A stretch of 64,000 nucleotides of DNA from an uncultured Pelagibacteraceae bacterium (lineage in GTDB: Bacteria > Pseudomonadota > Alphaproteobacteria > Pelagibacterales > Pelagibacteraceae): the NCBI GenBank assembly GCA_902583455.1, contig CACHVY010000001.1, positions 1-64,000 on the forward strand, written 5' to 3'. Positions 47,915-59,253 of this stretch are shown here, piece by piece; position 1 is the stretch's first letter, and each line of letters opens with the position of its first letter. The translations under genes were made by a program, and so were the position numbers. The notes under the pieces are model-generated. The model was not told the DNA's origin, made no database searches, and saw nothing but the letters and a program-made list of their open reading frames with translations.

Positions 47915-48637
47915 ATGGTGCACCTTGTATTAATAAGACATGGACAGAGCGAATGGAATAGTCAAAATAAGTTCACTGGATGGGTTGATATAGATTTATC
48001 TGATAAAGGTAAAAAAGAGGCAAAAACTGCTGGTGAATTAATTATTAATGAAAATCTTAAATTCGATTACTACTTTTCCTCATTTCAAAAAAGAGCTATC
48101 AATACATTAAAGTTAATCCAAGAAACTATGGGAATTAAAAATCTAAAGTTTGAAGAGGCTTGGCAACTGAATGAAAGACATTATGGAGCTTTAACTGGCT
48201 TAAATAAAGAGGAAATGAAAAAAAAACTTGGAGAAAAAAAAATACATGAATTTAGAAGATCATGGAGTTTAAAGCCTGAAAATTTAGATAAAAATAACGT
48301 TTATCATCCATTGAATATAGATAAATACAAAAACATTCCAAAAAGAAATATTCCTGATACTGAGTCTTTAGAGGACACATATAATCGAGTTATCCCATAT
48401 TTTGAAAGTAAAATATTAAAACTACTAAAATTGGAAAAAAGGATATTGGTTGCTGCACATGGAAATTCTATAAGAGCCTTATGTAAATATTTATTCAAAA
48501 TAAGCAATGAAAATATTTCAAATTTAGAAATACCTACTGGCAATCCACTGGTTATATATTTTGATAATAGTTTAAAGGTAATCAAAGCAAGATATCTTGA
48601 CGAGGCAAGGGCTAAAAAATTATTATTTAATAATTAA
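47915..48637 (+). CDS. gpmA: 2,3-bisphosphoglycerate-dependent phosphoglycerate mutase
   Basis: LVLIRHGQSEWNSQNKFTGWVDIDLSDKG; LNERHYGALTGLNK. Confidence 0.96.
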   Translation: MVHLVLIRHGQSEWNSQNKFTGWVDIDLSDKGKKEAKTAGELIINENLKFDYYFSSFQKRAINTLKLIQETMGIKNLKFEEAWQLNERHYGALTGLNKEEMKKKLGEKKIHEFRRSWSLKPENLDKNNVYHPLNIDKYKNIPKRNIPDTESLEDTYNRVIPYFESKILKLLKLEKRILVAAHGNSIRALCKYLFKISNENISNLEIPTGNPLVIYFDNSLKVIKARYLDEARAKKLLFNN

Positions 48638-49315
48638 TTTTTTATAAATTTTAATATCGGTTACGTGTTTAAAATTAATTTTACTTTCATAACCGTACAA
48701 ATTTTTATCCATTAACAATTTGTTCCAAATTAATGAAATAGGAAAAATTTTTTTTTTTATATTAATAAATAGATCTCTGTTGATTATTTGACAGCCTGTG
48801 AATATATATTCTTTTTTTGAACTATATGTAAGAATATTTTTTTTCATTGAAAAATCACCACTTAGTCTTTTATCAAAACTTCTTTTTTTTTTAACTACTA
48901 GGAGCATGTTTGACGCTTTTTTAGAAAAATATAAATTTTTCATTTTAATTATTTCGATTGAATGCTTTTTGGTCCAAATTGTATCTGGGTTTAAAACTAA
49001 GTAATTTTTATCATTTGAAGATTTTACAATATTTAAAATACCCCCTCCTGTGTTCAAAATTTTTCTTTTTTCCTCAAACACTTTAATTTTTTTCGATAAT
49101 TTCTTTTCTAAAATGTATCTTTTTATTTGTTGACTTAAATGATGAGAATTTAAGAAAATTTTATTTATATTTAATTTAAATAATAACTCTATTGTGTTTT
49201 CTAGAAGAGACTTATTATGTATTTTTAAGAGGGGTTTTGGCACTTTATTTGTTAGTGGCTTTAATCTTTTACCAAAACCTGCACACATAATTATAGCTGT
49301 GTTTAATTTTTTCAT
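48623..49315 (-). CDS. nucleotidyltransferase (MurU-like)
   Basis: MCAGFGKRLKPLTNKVPKPLLKI; NTGGGIL; LNPDTIW. Confidence 0.83.
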   Translation of the reverse strand: MKKLNTAIIMCAGFGKRLKPLTNKVPKPLLKIHNKSLLENTIELLFKLNINKIFLNSHHLSQQIKRYILEKKLSKKIKVFEEKRKILNTGGGILNIVKSSNDKNYLVLNPDTIWTKKHSIEIIKMKNLYFSKKASNMLLVVKKKRSFDKRLSGDFSMKKNILTYSSKKEYIFTGCQIINRDLFINIKKKIFPISLIWNKLLMDKNLYGYESKINFKHVTDIKIYKKLIIK

Positions 49316-49320
49316 CTTTT

Positions 49321-50226
49321 CTACTTTTCATTATTTAAGCAAGAAACTAACTCATCAAAAATGTTATTGCCACTTGTTCTAAGTTTAATTAATTTCCATG
49401 TATAGGGTATTAATTTCAGATAATTGTTTTTCTTGTCTCTTTTTGCAAGTCTAGTGAAAATTCCTAAAATTTTTAGATTTCTCAAAACAGAAAGTATTAA
49501 AAAGTCATTTTGAAAAGATTTTCTATCTATTTTTTTACTTTTTTTTAAAAAGTATGAATAAATATTTTTTTTAAATAGATTTGATGATTTATACCTTACG
49601 TCATCTATTAATGACGCCAAATCATATGCCGGGTTACCAATAACAGCATCCTGGCTATCTATCAAACATATCTTTTTATTTTTATACATCATATTAGAAA
49701 CATGAAAGTCTCTATGAACGAACGTGTTATTTGGTAATTTTATTTTTTTTATTAAGACATTTATAATTTTTCTAATTTTTTTTTTTTTATAAGGTTTGGC
49801 CAATTTTTTATTATAGTAAGGTGTGTACCATTTGTTGAATAAATCCGCCTCCTTATATAAATCTTTGTGATTATACTTTTTCATATAATATTGTTTTCCT
49901 TTTAAGTTTATGGTTTTTGTATTTTTTATTTTTTTAAACCTAATGAGTATATCAATTATTTTTTTATAGATTTTATATCTATTATTTTTTTTTAGAATAT
50001 TTTTTACACTTTGTTTTCCTAGATCAGTAATCTGTATAGAACCTTTGTCATAATTGTTTTTTATAAGTTTTGGAGCGTATATTTTATGATTGTTCAAAAT
50101 TTTATTAATGCAGTCATATACTAAAAGATTCTTATATTTATTTTTTTTTGAATAGACTAATATAGAGTTTCTTGACCTATAGAACTCTCTATCCGATGCA
50201 TCGCCCTTAATTTTTTTAAAATTCAT
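49321..50226 (-). CDS. aminoglycoside-phosphotransferase-fold kinase (AmgK-like)
   Basis: FVHRDFHVSNMMY, CLIDSQDAVIGNPAYDLASLIDD; start taken at [17 protein letters not shown]. Confidence 0.83.
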   Translation of the reverse strand: MNFKKIKGDASDREFYRSRNSILVYSKKNKYKNLLVYDCINKILNNHKIYAPKLIKNNYDKGSIQITDLGKQSVKNILKKNNRYKIYKKIIDILIRFKKIKNTKTINLKGKQYYMKKYNHKDLYKEADLFNKWYTPYYNKKLAKPYKKKKIRKIINVLIKKIKLPNNTFVHRDFHVSNMMYKNKKICLIDSQDAVIGNPAYDLASLIDDVRYKSSNLFKKNIYSYFLKKSKKIDRKSFQNDFLILSVLRNLKILGIFTRLAKRDKKNNYLKLIPYTWKLIKLRTSGNNIFDELVSCLNNEK

Positions 50227-50686
50227 AATTTTTACAATTTCCAAAAAGTTTAATTTTAATATTTCTATTTTCAAAGTTTTTCAAATATTTGAATTTCAAC
50301 TCGATACGATTTTTTGGTTTAAACTTTATTTTTTCTGGCCATTCTATTAAAGAAATTACTTCATTATCCTCAAATACACCAATATTATTCAATTCTTTGT
50401 AATTTTTTACTCTATAAAAATCATAGTGATGAATTAATTTTTGATTAGCCAGATATTCATACATTACAGTAAATGTAGGACTTGGCACTTCAGTAATTTT
50501 TGAATTTGTTTTTTTTTGTAAATGATTTATAAAAAATCTAGCAAATGTAGTTTTACCAACTCCAAGTTGACCGTATAATAAAATTGTTTCTCCTGACTTT
50601 ATTTTATTTGCAATCTTGCAAGCTAAATTTTTTAAAACTTTTAGATTTGAAACTTTTATCGAGCTACCGTTAGTAGCGATAGGCAT
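50216..50686 (-). CDS. tsaE: tRNA threonylcarbamoyladenosine biosynthesis ATPase
   Basis: [37 protein letters not shown]. Confidence 0.93.
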   Translation of the reverse strand: MPIATNGSSIKVSNLKVLKNLACKIANKIKSGETILLYGQLGVGKTTFARFFINHLQKKTNSKITEVPSPTFTVMYEYLANQKLIHHYDFYRVKNYKELNNIGVFEDNEVISLIEWPEKIKFKPKNRIELKFKYLKNFENRNIKIKLFGNCKNYEF

Positions 50687-51956
50687 CTGGTTTATAAGGT
50701 CCTTCTTGTTTTACGCTAATATAATCTGCTTGTTCTTTAGACAACTTAGTCAACTTGGCTCCAACTTTTTCTAAATGAAGCATAGCAACTTTTTCGTCTA
50801 GATGTTTTGGTAAAACATAAACTTTTTTTTCATATTTATCAGAATTGTTCCATAATTCTATCTGAGCTGTAACTTGATTTGTAAATGATGCACTCATAAC
50901 AAAACTTGGGTGTCCGGTCGCGCATCCTAAATTTACTAATCTTCCCTCTGCAAGTAAAATTATTCTTTTTTTGCTAGGTAGTTCTATTTCATGCACCTGA
51001 GGTTTTATTTCATCCCACTTGTAATTTCTAAGCGCTTCAACCTGAATTTCATTATCAAAGTGGCCAATATTACAAAGTATTGCTCTGTCTTTCATGTCTC
51101 TCATGTGATCCGCTGTTATAATATCTTTATTCCCAGTTGCAGTCACAACTATGTCAGCATGCTTGATCATGTCATCCATTAAGACTACTTCATAACCTTC
51201 CATAGCTGCTTGTAATGCACAAATTGGATCTGTTTCGGTTATCATTACTCTCGCACCAGCTTGTCTTAATGATGCGGCACTACCTTTCCCTACATCCCCA
51301 AAACCAGCTACTATTGCTACTTTTCCTGACATCATTACATCTGTCGCTCTTTTGATACCATCTACTAAGCTTTCCCTACAACCATATAAATTGTCAAATT
51401 TTGATTTTGTAACAGAGTCATTAACGTTAATCGCTGGGACCAAAAGAGTTCCTTCGCTTTCCATTTTTTTTAAAGCTAAAACACCGGTTGTCGTCTCCTC
51501 TGACAATCCTTTAATATCTTTCATAAGATGTTTATAATCCTTATGCATTAAAGCTGTTAAGTCTCCTCCATCATCTAAGATCATGTTTGGTTTCCAATCT
51601 TTTTTTCCCTCAATAGTTTGTCTTACACACCACCAATATTCATCCTCGGTTTCACCTTTCCATGCAAAAACTGGAGTTCCAGATTTTGCGATAGCTGCGG
51701 CAGCGTGATCTTGAGTGGAAAATATATTACAAGAAGACCATCTGCACTCAGCACCAAGGTCAACTAAAGTTTCAATTAAGACTGCAGTTTGAATTGTCAT
51801 ATGCAAACATCCTAAAATCCTTGCACCCTTTAATGGACTCTTACCCTTATATTCTTTTCGTAATGCCATTAAACCTGGCATTTCAGTTTCTGCGAGAGAA
51901 ATTTCTTTCCTTCCAAAATCAGCTAAATTGATATCTTTTACTTTGTAATCAGTCAT
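50670..51956 (-). CDS. ahcY: adenosylhomocysteinase
   Basis: [33 protein letters not shown]-term PDAYRY. Confidence 0.97.
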   Translation of the reverse strand: MTDYKVKDINLADFGRKEISLAETEMPGLMALRKEYKGKSPLKGARILGCLHMTIQTAVLIETLVDLGAECRWSSCNIFSTQDHAAAAIAKSGTPVFAWKGETEDEYWWCVRQTIEGKKDWKPNMILDDGGDLTALMHKDYKHLMKDIKGLSEETTTGVLALKKMESEGTLLVPAINVNDSVTKSKFDNLYGCRESLVDGIKRATDVMMSGKVAIVAGFGDVGKGSAASLRQAGARVMITETDPICALQAAMEGYEVVLMDDMIKHADIVVTATGNKDIITADHMRDMKDRAILCNIGHFDNEIQVEALRNYKWDEIKPQVHEIELPSKKRIILLAEGRLVNLGCATGHPSFVMSASFTNQVTAQIELWNNSDKYEKKVYVLPKHLDEKVAMLHLEKVGAKLTKLSKEQADYISVKQEGPYKPDAYRY

Positions 51957-51998
51957 TTTTTTTCTGCTTGTACATTAATTCAAAATTTATTCAACTAG

Positions 51999-53537
51999 TC
52001 AATTTATGGTTGGAAAATAAATATCAACCCTTGCTCCGTTTTTAGCCTTATTATTTGATGCATTAACACTCCCACCGTGTAAATCAACTAGATTTTTTAC
52101 TATATTTAAACCTAGTCCAGAATGTTCTCCAAATTTTTCAGGTCTATTACTGTAAAATCTTTTAAAAATTTTTTCAGTATTTTTTTCCTTAAAACCTCTT
52201 CCTTCATCAACTACTGAAAGTTGGATTTTATTATTTTTATTTTTTTTAAGTTCGACAATAATTTTCTTATTATCTTCGCTAAAAGAAATAGAATTTTCAA
52301 GAAGATTTGCTAGAACTTGCTCGATTCTATTTTCGATACCTTTAATAAAGTATCTTTCACCATTTTTTTGAATTTTAAAATTGATCTTAATTCCTCTTTT
52401 TGAAAAGTATATTCCATTAAAATCATCAACAACTGAATTGATAACTTCTTCTAAATCAATATTCTTCATTTGCTCTTGAGTTATAGCAACTTCATCTTTT
52501 AACATTTGCGAATAGTCTGTAATTAGTCTTTCAATTCTTTCAACATCATGTGATAAGATTTTTACTAATTTTTCTTTCTCACTATTACTACTTGTTTCAC
52601 TTAAAATTTCTGAAGCACTTTTTAATGATGCAAGCGGATTTCTAATCTCGTGTACTAAATCGGTAGAAAAGTTTTCTGCTGTATTTACTCTTTTTTGTAA
52701 TTCATTTGTCATATCACTTAATGAGTGTGACAACATTCCTAATTCATCATTTCTTTTAACTAGATTTGTTAAATCGACTCTTTTTTTACTTCTCTCTTTA
52801 ATGCTTTGTGTAAAATTAACCAAATTCTTGATTGGCTTTAAAAAATACCTATTTAAAACTAAGGAAAAAATAAAAATTACAATTCCTACAAATATAGCAG
52901 TTCGTATTATAAAAGTTTTTCTTTCATTAATCGCAGTTTTAATCTCATTTGCGTTTTCTGAAATTAATAAATAACCAGAAGGTGTATCATTTATTATTAA
53001 GTTTTTTACGGTAGATAATTTGAATTGCTGATAGCTTTCAGTTGTAAAAGTAAATGGTTTGCCAAAATTAGTTGAAGAGGCATAATTCGATATTTTTTCT
53101 TTGAGCTCTGTTTCTTTTTTTTGGTTTATTTTATCTTCTTGTGTAACTATTTCGTTATTATTTGTAGAAATATCAAATTCAACAATATCAATTCTCTGAC
53201 TAAATGACCTGGGATCTAAGTCTAAAGTATTAGTATCCGCTATTATATCATAATCTTCATCTAAAAATACTACCCTATCAACACTTTGAAATAGAAATCT
53301 TTTAGAAAATAAAAAATTTTTTATATCCTCTTTGTTAAATTTAACATTTAATCTATTTAGGTTTTGTATAGTATTATTTAAGATTTGAATGTGTATTGAA
53401 GTTTTTTTTTTAATTAAATTTGGTTGAACGTAACTTAAATAGATTATTGTTAGTGAACCTATAAACAAAAAGATAATTAGATTAATAAATAAGAATTTCT
53501 TTAAAATTGATAAATTTTTAATAATTGAGGAAAACAT
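51999..53537 (-). CDS. chvG: sensor histidine kinase ChvG-like
   Basis: HAMP; FSTDLVHEIRNPLASLKSASEIL H-box; GLGLNIVKNLV. Confidence 0.88.
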   Translation of the reverse strand: MFSSIIKNLSILKKFLFINLIIFLFIGSLTIIYLSYVQPNLIKKKTSIHIQILNNTIQNLNRLNVKFNKEDIKNFLFSKRFLFQSVDRVVFLDEDYDIIADTNTLDLDPRSFSQRIDIVEFDISTNNNEIVTQEDKINQKKETELKEKISNYASSTNFGKPFTFTTESYQQFKLSTVKNLIINDTPSGYLLISENANEIKTAINERKTFIIRTAIFVGIVIFIFSLVLNRYFLKPIKNLVNFTQSIKERSKKRVDLTNLVKRNDELGMLSHSLSDMTNELQKRVNTAENFSTDLVHEIRNPLASLKSASEILSETSSNSEKEKLVKILSHDVERIERLITDYSQMLKDEVAITQEQMKNIDLEEVINSVVDDFNGIYFSKRGIKINFKIQKNGERYFIKGIENRIEQVLANLLENSISFSEDNKKIIVELKKNKNNKIQLSVVDEGRGFKEKNTEKIFKRFYSNRPEKFGEHSGLGLNIVKNLVDLHGGSVNASNNKAKNGARVDIYFPTIN

Positions 53538-54235
53538 TAACTAACATTCCACCTATAGCCACTACCATATCTAGTTTCGATAGCTGAAAAATTTTCATCT
53601 ACTTTTTTAAATTTTTTCCTAATTCTTTTCACATGGCTATCAATTGTTCTATCCTCTATATCTGTATCCTCTCTATAAGCAATATCCATCAATTGGGCTC
53701 TTTCTTTTATTATTCCTGGTCTTTTTGCTAATTCTTGAACTATCAAAAATTCAGTAGTTGTTAATTTATCTGGTAATTGTTTGCCACCCCATTCGCATTC
53801 TAATTGGGATGGGTCAAGTTTTAGTTTGCCGTGATTAATAATATTTTTTGTGTCCTCAATATTAATATTCTTTTTTCTTAACTGAACACGAATTCTTTCA
53901 ATTAAAACTTTTATAGAAAAACCTCCAGATTTTTTAACGAAATCATCTGCACCAAGTTTTAGTCCTAATAGCTCGTCAACTTCCTCATCTTTGGAAGTTA
54001 AAAAAATTACTGGGAGAGACGTTTTTTTTCTTAATTTTTTGAGTAATTCTTCTCCATCCATTTTTGGCATTTTAATATCAATTATAGCTAAATCTGGTGG
54101 AGTTCTAGACAGACCAATTAGTGCGCTTTCTCCGTCCAAATATGTTTGAACTTTGAATCCCTCTTTTTCTAAAGCTATACTAATGCTTGTTAGAATATTT
54201 CTATCATCATCTACTAATGCAATTGTTTGAGTCAT
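53537..54235 (-). CDS. chvI: response regulator ChvI-like (OmpR family)
   Basis: [22 protein letters not shown]; winged-helix C-term; pairs with chvG. Confidence 0.9.
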   Translation of the reverse strand: MTQTIALVDDDRNILTSISIALEKEGFKVQTYLDGESALIGLSRTPPDLAIIDIKMPKMDGEELLKKLRKKTSLPVIFLTSKDEEVDELLGLKLGADDFVKKSGGFSIKVLIERIRVQLRKKNINIEDTKNIINHGKLKLDPSQLECEWGGKQLPDKLTTTEFLIVQELAKRPGIIKERAQLMDIAYREDTDIEDRTIDSHVKRIRKKFKKVDENFSAIETRYGSGYRWNVS

Positions 54236-54283
54236 GCAGTAATTAAAAATACTAAATTGTTATAATTTGGGCAACAGTTTATC

Positions 54284-57058
54284 TTATTGTAACAATCCCC
54301 AATTTTCACCAATATTTACATCTACAAGTATTGGAATTGAAAATGAATGCAAATCACTTTTTTGAACACTTTTCATTCCATTTTCTACTAATTTTTTTAT
54401 ATTTTCTATATTATCTTTCTTAACCTCAAAAATTAACTCATCATGAATTTGTAAAAGTAACTTGCAATCTTTTATTTTTTTAACTTTAATTTTTTCAAAA
54501 ATATTGATCATTGCCATTCTCATTAGCTCAGACGCTGATCCTTGGATTGGTGCATTTATAGCAGCTCTTTCTTGAAAATTTCTTACATTAAAATTTTTAT
54601 CATTAATTCCTGTAATATGAGTTCTTCTTCCAAAAATATTATTAACATATCCACTTTTTCTACAGAAATTTATTGTAGTTGACATGTAATCTTTGATCTC
54701 AGGGAATTTTTTAAAGTAAGATTTAAGAAATTCATCAGCTTCATTAGTTGTCACAGAGATTTGTTTTGCAAGACCATATTGAGAAATACCATAAATTATT
54801 CCAAAATTTATTGCTTTTGCTTTGCGCCTTAGCTCAGATGTAACATCTTTTATTTTTACATTAAAAACTTGGCTTGCTGTTAATGAATGTATGTCCTCTT
54901 TATTGTTGAAAGCTTTTTTTAGTTCTTTTACATCTGCTAGGTCAGCCAATATTCTCATCTCGATTTGGTTGTAATCTGCAGATAAAAGGTTGAATCCTTT
55001 ATCTGAAATAAATGCTTTTCTAATTTCTTTTCCATCATTAGATTTAATTGGAATATTCTGTAAATTGGGATCACTTGATGCTAATCTGCCTGTTGTTGTA
55101 GCGGCTAATAAAAAACTAGTATGCACTCTACTTGTGTTAGGATTTAAGAATTCTGGTAAAGAATCTGAATAAGTATTTTTTAATTTTGTTAGCTGTCTCC
55201 ATTCTAAAACAAGTTGTGGTAACTCATGGCCTTTGTAAGCGAGATCTTCTAATACACTAGCGCCAGTAGCAAAACTACCTTTCTTCGTTTTTTTTAGGGC
55301 AGATATTTTCAGGTCATTATATAATACCTCTCCAAGTTGCTTGGTTGATCCAATTTTAAATTCTTTTTTCGATATTTTAAAAATTTTTTTTTCTAGATCA
55401 GAGATTTTTTTTTGAAAATTTTCAGACAATTTATTTAAAAATTTTTTATCAAGTTTGATACCATCCATTTCCATATGAGCTAAAATTTTAATTAATGGTT
55501 TTTCAAAAGTCTCGTAGATATTCATTAATTTTTCATTTTTGAGATTAATTAAAAATTTCTTATAAAGTCTGAAAGTAATATCTGCATCTTCAGCAGCGTA
55601 GTCCTTTGCAACTTCAATTTTAACTTCACTAAAATTTATTTGTTTTTTTCCACTTCCTACAAGATCTTTGTATGAAATTGTTTTATGACCTAAATGAATT
55701 TCTGATAAAGTATCCATATTGTGCCTATTTTTTCCAGCATCTAACACATAAGACATTAACATTGTGTCTTCTAATGGTTCTAAATCAATACCTCTATGAT
55801 AAAGTATGATATAATCAAATTTGATATTTTGACCAATCTTTTTAATACTTTTGTCTTCTAGGATATTCTGCAATTTGTTTAATACATTTTTTTCCATTAA
55901 ATTCTTAAAATTTTTATGGTTTAAAGGTATGTAATAAGCCTCACCAATTTTTGGTGAAATAGATATACCAATTAGTTCTGCTCGGTGTGGATCAAGAGAG
56001 CTTGTCTCTGTATCAATAGATATTTCACTTTCTTGTTCAATTTTAGATATTAATTCACTGAGTTCATTTTCATTTTTTATTAATATATATTTTTTTTTAT
56101 CAATTTTACTTTCTGGCTTAGCTTGGAACAATTCTTTTCTGTTGTCTTTAAAATCAACTTCGCCATAAGTCGATATTGCTGAACTCAACAACCTATTAAA
56201 TTCCATGTCCCTTAAAAAATTATACAATTTTTTTTTATCAATCTGTTTTAGAACAAAATCACTGTACGGAACTTTGACGGGTACATCTTTTTTTAAAGTA
56301 ACTAGCTTTTTACTAATCATTGCTTTTTGTTTGTTTTCAATAAGTGTTTCTCTTCTTTTGTTTTGTTTAATGTTTTTAGAATTTGAAAGAAGATTTTCTA
56401 AGGTACCATACTCATTTATTAATTCTGCAGCAGTTTTAATTCCTATACCAGGTACACCAGGTACATTATCACTGCTATCTCCTGCTAAAGATTGAACATC
56501 TATTACTTTCTCTGCTTTTACACCAAATTTTTTTTGAATATCTTCTTCATTAATGAACTTATTTTTCATTGGGTCATAAATTCTTATATTTTTTTTGTAT
56601 AGCTGCATTAAATCTTTATCAGAAGAAACAATTGTAACATCTCCCCCCTTTTTTATTATTTGTTCACTGTAAGTTGCTATTAAGTCATCTGCTTCATAAT
56701 TAATGAGTTCTATAGATGGTAAATTAAAAGCCTCTACAGATTTTCTAATGTAGTCAAATTGTGGGATCAAATCATCAGGTGCATCTGATCTATTTGCTTT
56801 ATACTCAGAATAAATCTCATTTCTAAAATTTTTTCTAGCAGAATCAAATATGACAGCAAAATGAGTAGGTTTAGATTTATTATCAGAGGATTTTGCATCT
56901 TCTAATAATTTGAATAACATGTTGCAAAATCCAGCTACAGCCCCTGTTGGTAGCCCATCAGATTTTCTAGATAAAGGTGGTAATGCATAGTAAGCTCTGA
57001 AGATATATCCAGATCCATCGATTAAATAGTAATTTTCTTTTTTGGATGTTTTGTTCAT
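54284..57058 (-). CDS. polA: DNA polymerase I
   Basis: 5' nuclease, 3'-5' exonuclease (ISIDTETSSLDP), polymerase (SADYNQIEMRILADL). Confidence 0.97.
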   Translation of the reverse strand: MNKTSKKENYYLIDGSGYIFRAYYALPPLSRKSDGLPTGAVAGFCNMLFKLLEDAKSSDNKSKPTHFAVIFDSARKNFRNEIYSEYKANRSDAPDDLIPQFDYIRKSVEAFNLPSIELINYEADDLIATYSEQIIKKGGDVTIVSSDKDLMQLYKKNIRIYDPMKNKFINEEDIQKKFGVKAEKVIDVQSLAGDSSDNVPGVPGIGIKTAAELINEYGTLENLLSNSKNIKQNKRRETLIENKQKAMISKKLVTLKKDVPVKVPYSDFVLKQIDKKKLYNFLRDMEFNRLLSSAISTYGEVDFKDNRKELFQAKPESKIDKKKYILIKNENELSELISKIEQESEISIDTETSSLDPHRAELIGISISPKIGEAYYIPLNHKNFKNLMEKNVLNKLQNILEDKSIKKIGQNIKFDYIILYHRGIDLEPLEDTMLMSYVLDAGKNRHNMDTLSEIHLGHKTISYKDLVGSGKKQINFSEVKIEVAKDYAAEDADITFRLYKKFLINLKNEKLMNIYETFEKPLIKILAHMEMDGIKLDKKFLNKLSENFQKKISDLEKKIFKISKKEFKIGSTKQLGEVLYNDLKISALKKTKKGSFATGASVLEDLAYKGHELPQLVLEWRQLTKLKNTYSDSLPEFLNPNTSRVHTSFLLAATTTGRLASSDPNLQNIPIKSNDGKEIRKAFISDKGFNLLSADYNQIEMRILADLADVKELKKAFNNKEDIHSLTASQVFNVKIKDVTSELRRKAKAINFGIIYGISQYGLAKQISVTTNEADEFLKSYFKKFPEIKDYMSTTINFCRKSGYVNNIFGRRTHITGINDKNFNVRNFQERAAINAPIQGSASELMRMAMINIFEKIKVKKIKDCKLLLQIHDELIFEVKKDNIENIKKLVENGMKSVQKSDLHSFSIPILVDVNIGENWGLLQ

Positions 57059-57108
57059 TAATAAATTTTATTTTAATTTATCTTAATGTTATAAGTCTAT
57101 AAATCTAA

Positions 57109-58026
57109 ATGAATAATAAAATTGTACTTTCTGTTAAAAATCTAAACAAAACCTACAACAAAAAAATTCATGCTCTTAGAAATTTAAACTTAGAGGTGAA
57201 AGAAGGAGAAATTTTTGGCTTATTGGGTCCAAATGGTGCGGGGAAAAGTACTTTTATAAATATTCTTGCAGGACTAACTACTAAAACTTCTGGAGATGTG
57301 GATGTTTGGGGATTCAACATGGACAAAAACCCTAGACAAGTTAGAGCTTCACTAGGGATAGTCCCTCAAGAGATAAATGTTGATCCTTTTTTTACACCAA
57401 AAAAATTATTGGAACTTCAGGCTGGTCTTTATGGTGTAAAAAAAAAAGATAGAATTACTGATACTATATTAGATCTAGTCTCTCTTAATGAAAAAGCTAA
57501 TAGCTACACTAGAAATTTATCAGGTGGTATGCAGAGGAGGCTTTTAATTGCAAAAGCATTAGTGCATAAACCACCAATTGTAATTTTAGATGAACCTACT
57601 GCTGGAGTTGATGTAGAATTACGAAAGAAATTATTAGATAACGTAAAATCTTTAAGAGAAATAGGTGTAACAATTATACTTACTACTCATTATTTATCTG
57701 AAGCAGAAGAAATGTGTGACCGAATTGGTATTATTAATCGAGGAAATTTGATTGCACTGGAAACTACTGAAAACATGTTAAATAAAATACAAACAAAAAT
57801 AGTTAAATTCTCAGTAAATAAAAAAGTAGAATTAATTGATACCTTAAAAAAAAAATTAAAGATAATAAAAAATAATGAAAAAGAGCTAATTGTCTCCTAC
57901 GAAAAAAATATTATTAATATACAAGAAATAATTGATGTTATCAAAAGCCAAAAAATTGATATTTTCGATGTACAATCAAGGGATCCAGACCTTGAAGATG
58001 TATTTATAAAATTGATAAAAAACTAG
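57109..58026 (+). CDS. ABC transporter ATP-binding protein (ABC-2 type)
   Basis: GPNGAGKST; NLSGGMQRRLLIAKAL; ILDEPTAGVD; no adjacent permease. Confidence 0.92.
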   Translation: MNNKIVLSVKNLNKTYNKKIHALRNLNLEVKEGEIFGLLGPNGAGKSTFINILAGLTTKTSGDVDVWGFNMDKNPRQVRASLGIVPQEINVDPFFTPKKLLELQAGLYGVKKKDRITDTILDLVSLNEKANSYTRNLSGGMQRRLLIAKALVHKPPIVILDEPTAGVDVELRKKLLDNVKSLREIGVTIILTTHYLSEAEEMCDRIGIINRGNLIALETTENMLNKIQTKIVKFSVNKKVELIDTLKKKLKIIKNNEKELIVSYEKNIINIQEIIDVIKSQKIDIFDVQSRDPDLEDVFIKLIKN

Positions 58027-58058
58027 ATAAATCTTTAACAAAAATATATAATAATTGT

Positions 58059-58610
58059 ATGGACAGGGTACACTCAAATCAAAATCAAAAAATTTTAAAA
58101 AATTTTTTTATAATAATCTTGGGAAGTTTAATTTTAACAATATCTGCAAAAATAAAAATTCCTTTTTATCCTGTGCCAATGACGATGCAAACATTTGTAG
58201 TTTTGTTTTTAGGTATAGCATTTGGTTACAAAATTGGTTTATCAATAATAACCGTGTATTTATTTGAAGGAATTTTAGGATTGCCAGTTTTCTCTAATTC
58301 TCCTGAAAAAGGAGTTGGTTTAGTTTACTTTACAGGACCAACTATGGGTTACTTAATTGGATTTTTGAGTGCAGTTTTTTTGACAGGTTATTTTAACTTT
58401 GGAAAAAATATAATACAAAATTTTTTTAAAATTCTTATATCAGTTTCAACTATCTATATTTTAGGATTAATATGGTTAGGAAGTCTAATTGGATGGGATA
58501 AACCTATTTTTGAGCTTGGTGCAAAGCCTTTTCTATTAGCAGAATTATTCAAAATTTTGATTTTAACTTTTCTTGCTTCGAGACTTGTAAGGTTTAGAAA
58601 ATCTATCTAG
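58059..58610 (+). CDS. bioY: biotin transporter BioY
   Basis: PFYPVPMTMQTFVVLFLGIAFG; FSNSPEKGVGLVYFTGPTMGYLIGF. Confidence 0.93.
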   Translation: MDRVHSNQNQKILKNFFIIILGSLILTISAKIKIPFYPVPMTMQTFVVLFLGIAFGYKIGLSIITVYLFEGILGLPVFSNSPEKGVGLVYFTGPTMGYLIGFLSAVFLTGYFNFGKNIIQNFFKILISVSTIYILGLIWLGSLIGWDKPIFELGAKPFLLAELFKILILTFLASRLVRFRKSI

Positions 58611-59163
58611 GTGACCTTTTTGACAAAATTCTTTGAAGGGTCCTTCGATGCATTTTTAATCTTCTAGCTGTCTCAGAAACATTTCTATTGCAAAGTTCGA
58701 ATACTCTGTGGATATGTTCCCATTTTACTCGATCAGCTGACATTGGATTTTCAGGTGGTTCTGCTTTTTTATTTGGATTAGCTAAAAGTGCCTTTTCAAC
58801 ATCATCTGCATCAGCCGGTTTTGCCAAATAATCTATTGCACCTTGTTTGATTGCTGCAACAGCTGTAGGGATGTTTCCATACCCTGTTAACATTACTACT
58901 CTGCTGTTTGAATTTGAATTTTGTATTTCTTTTACAACCTCAAGACCGTTACCATCGCCCAGTCTTAAGTCTACGACAGCAAAAGCTGGCTTATTATTTT
59001 TTACAGAATCTAGACCTTTTTTTACACCTTCAGCTTGTGAAACCTTAAAGCCTTTCTTTTCCATAGCTCTTGCAAGTCTTTCTCTAAAAGGATTATCGTC
59101 ATCCACAATTAGAAGAGATTTGTCTTCAAATTCGTTTATATTTTTAAGCTTTTCTGACTCCAT
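58603..59163 (-). CDS. regA: redox response regulator, RegA/PrrA/ActR family
   Basis: LLIVDDDNPFRERLARAMEKKGF; C-term Fis-type HTH NVSETARRLKMHRRTLQRILSKRSPR. Confidence 0.93.
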   Translation of the reverse strand: MESEKLKNINEFEDKSLLIVDDDNPFRERLARAMEKKGFKVSQAEGVKKGLDSVKNNKPAFAVVDLRLGDGNGLEVVKEIQNSNSNSRVVMLTGYGNIPTAVAAIKQGAIDYLAKPADADDVEKALLANPNKKAEPPENPMSADRVKWEHIHRVFELCNRNVSETARRLKMHRRTLQRILSKRSPR

Positions 59164-59253
59164 TATAGTAACTATGTGGTCATTAATCTTAAAATTTCAA
59201 TAGTCTAAAAAAACCAAAAAACCTCATAATTTTTCTTTACATAGCTCACTATA

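Noticed and set aside
51957-51998. SAH/SAM riboswitch upstream of ahcY
   Set aside because: Only 42 bp to chvG, no conserved aptamer-like sequence seen
58055-58267. 70-aa + ORF overlapping the bioY start
   Set aside because: Different frame, no motif; bioY is clear
59174-59203. 9-codon + ORF MWSLILKFQ upstream of ornithine decarboxylase as a leader peptide
   Set aside because: Composition has no link to ornithine/arginine/polyamines, and it is far from the terminator-like stem; chance ORF likely
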